A stretch of 64,000 nt of DNA from Oxalobacteraceae bacterium. Lineage in GTDB: Bacteria; Pseudomonadota; Gammaproteobacteria; Burkholderiales; Burkholderiaceae_D. This document shows positions 62,743 through 64,000 of this stretch, in pieces (position 1 is the first letter of the stretch; each line of letters begins with the position of its first letter). The stretch covers positions 186,001-250,000 of the forward strand of contig CANCDR010000002.1 in NCBI GenBank assembly GCA_947374865.1, written 5' to 3'. The position numbers and the translations under genes are program-made. The notes below the pieces were generated by a model. It was not told the origin of the DNA and did not search any database. It saw only the letters and a program-made list of their open reading frames with translations.

Positions 62743-64000
62743 TTAGCTAAGCTCGTGCGGAAAGTATTTGACGACGCTGTCAATCGGGTTCGGCGCAGCT
62801 TGGCCCAAACCACAGATGGAAGCGTCGCGCATGACTGTCGACAGTTCAGCTAATAAAGGTAAATCCCATTTAGGACGCGCAATCAGCGCGGCGGCTTTGG
62901 CCGTACCGACCCGGCATGGCGTGCACTGACCACAGGATTCGTGCTTGAAAAAATTGATCAGATTGCGCGCAGCATTGACCGCCGTATCGCGCTCAGACAT
63001 GACCACCACAGCGGCTGATCCGATGAAGCTGCCGTAAGGCTGCAGGGTATCGAAGTCGAGCGGAATCGCATTCAAAGAAGCCGGCAAAATACCGCCTGAT
63101 GCACCACCCGGCAGATAAGCATAGAACTTTTCGCCATCGACCATACCACCGCAATATTCATCGATTAGCTCTTGGATCGTTATACCAGCGGGGGCGAGTT
63201 TGATGCCCGGATTTTTTACCCGGCCAGAAACCGAGAAGGAACGTAAGCCCTTGCGACCATGACGGCCCTGCTCACTAAACCAGGCCGGGCCTTTTTCTAC
63301 CAGCTCGCGCACCCACAGCAGGGTTTCAAAATTATGTTCCAGCGTTGGCCGGCCAAACAAACCGACCTGTGCAACATAGGGCGGACGCAGTCGTGGCAGA
63401 CCACGTTTGCCTTCGATCGATTCGATCATGGCCGATTCTTCACCACAGATATAGGCACCCGCACCGCGGCGCAATTCGATGCGCGGCAGCTTCGGTACCG
63501 GTGGTGCGGCGCGTAGTTTATCCAGCTCGGCTTCGAGCAGCGCACGGCAGCCGTGGTATTCGTCGCGCAAATAAATATAGATGGTTTCAATGCCCACCAC
63601 CCAGGCCGCTACCAGCATGCCTTCGAGGAAGCGATGCGGATCACGCTCAAGATAATAGCGATCTTTAAAGGTACCCGGCTCGCCTTCGTCGATGTTGACG
63701 GCCATCAGACGCGGTCCGGCTTCGGCGCGAACGATGCGCCATTTGCGCCCGGCAGGAAAGCCTGCACCGCCCAGACCACGCAGACCAGAATCTTCCATCA
63801 CCTTGATCATCGATTCTGCATCACGCACACCATTCACGCAGTCTTTGAGGATGGCATAACCACCTTGCGCCTGATACGCGTCGTATTCCAGGTAAGGCGC
63901 TGGAATATGCTTGGTCTGCTTGGCCGCGACTGCTGCTGCGACCGATTCGCAGCTCGCTGCGGCTAAAGGAAACTGCCCCACGGCGACCGCCGGTGCCTGC
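62743..64000 (-). CDS. fdsB: NAD-dependent formate dehydrogenase, FMN/NADH subunit (partial at window end)
   Basis: At least 418 residues; the frame stays open past the right edge, so the true start is outside the window (a GTG at 63981 is in frame but is not a credible start). It resembles the 51-kDa NADH-binding subunit of complex I: GLRGLGGAGFPAGRKW near the visible N-terminus, NIDEGEPGTFKDR (FMN/NADH site), GAYICGEESAMIES, and the C-terminal [4Fe-4S] ligands ESCGQCTPCR ... SICGLGQ. It passes electrons from FdsA to NAD+. A gamma subunit gene (fdsG) should lie upstream beyond the window. Confidence 0.95.
   Translation of the reverse strand, partial: QAPAVAVGQFPLAAASCESVAAAVAAKQTKHIPAPYLEYDAYQAQGGYAILKDCVNGVRDAESMIKVMEDSGLRGLGGAGFPAGRKWRIVRAEAGPRLMAVNIDEGEPGTFKDRYYLERDPHRFLEGMLVAAWVVGIETIYIYLRDEYHGCRALLEAELDKLRAAPPVPKLPRIELRRGAGAYICGEESAMIESIEGKRGLPRLRPPYVAQVGLFGRPTLEHNFETLLWVRELVEKGPAWFSEQGRHGRKGLRSFSVSGRVKNPGIKLAPAGITIQELIDEYCGGMVDGEKFYAYLPGGASGGILPASLNAIPLDFDTLQPYGSFIGSAAVVVMSERDTAVNAARNLINFFKHESCGQCTPCRVGTAKAAALIARPKWDLPLLAELSTVMRDASICGLGQAAPNPIDSVVKYFPHELS

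Overview
The window looks like a chromosome segment of a betaproteobacterium of the order Burkholderiales, most likely Oxalobacteraceae-like. This rests on family resemblance only: a Gram-negative porin whose mature end begins QSNVTIYG, an NAD-dependent Fds-type formate dehydrogenase, a PpnN/Ppx/OlsB-type housekeeping set and Burkholderiales-type type IV pilus minor pilin operons. No rRNA, tRNA, CRISPR array or intact IS element was recognised.

Layout. 1-10.2 kb is ordinary chromosome: a small membrane protein, a porin, a TonB-dependent receptor, an OlsB-like acyltransferase, exopolyphosphatase, a metallophosphoesterase lipoprotein and the nucleosidase PpnN. 10.3-24.9 kb holds two complete head-to-tail sets of the minor pilin operon pilE-fimT-pilV-pilW-pilX-pilY1, all on the minus strand. 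They are an old tandem duplication: same order, same overlaps, clearly diverged proteins. 25-32.4 kb holds a thiolase, a NERD-helicase, an unrecognised 44-residue membrane protein with a likely CRP/FNR-type class II promoter, a copper P-type ATPase, a small hypothetical gene and an old yellow enzyme.

32.6-53.3 kb reads as an accessory island. At one edge are an orphan higA preceded by the last codons of a lost higB, and a 100-bp inverted-repeat (REP/MITE-like) element. The centre is a 5,752-residue RHS/YD-repeat protein (33967-51225, minus). It is interrupted by seven DUF4214-like modules with Ala-rich coiled coils, carries a LysM domain, and ends in an AT-richer tip that resembles a degenerate protein kinase fold. 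A 195-aa gene starts on the toxin stop codon (TAATG) and is the obvious candidate immunity gene. At the other edge is a hipBA module with palindromic operators. I regard the giant toxin, its kinase-like tip and the coupled gene as the best candidate for an undescribed system. No T6SS or PAAR gene is visible, so its export route is open.

53.3-64 kb returns to metabolism: a PBP7-type endopeptidase, a hypothetical protein, and a minus-strand operon fdsB-fdsA-mcp-fdhD-tupB-tupC-tupA. It joins the molybdo/tungsto-formate dehydrogenase, its sulfurase, a tungstate/molybdate importer and a chemoreceptor that lacks the usual first membrane helix. fdsB runs off the right end of the window.
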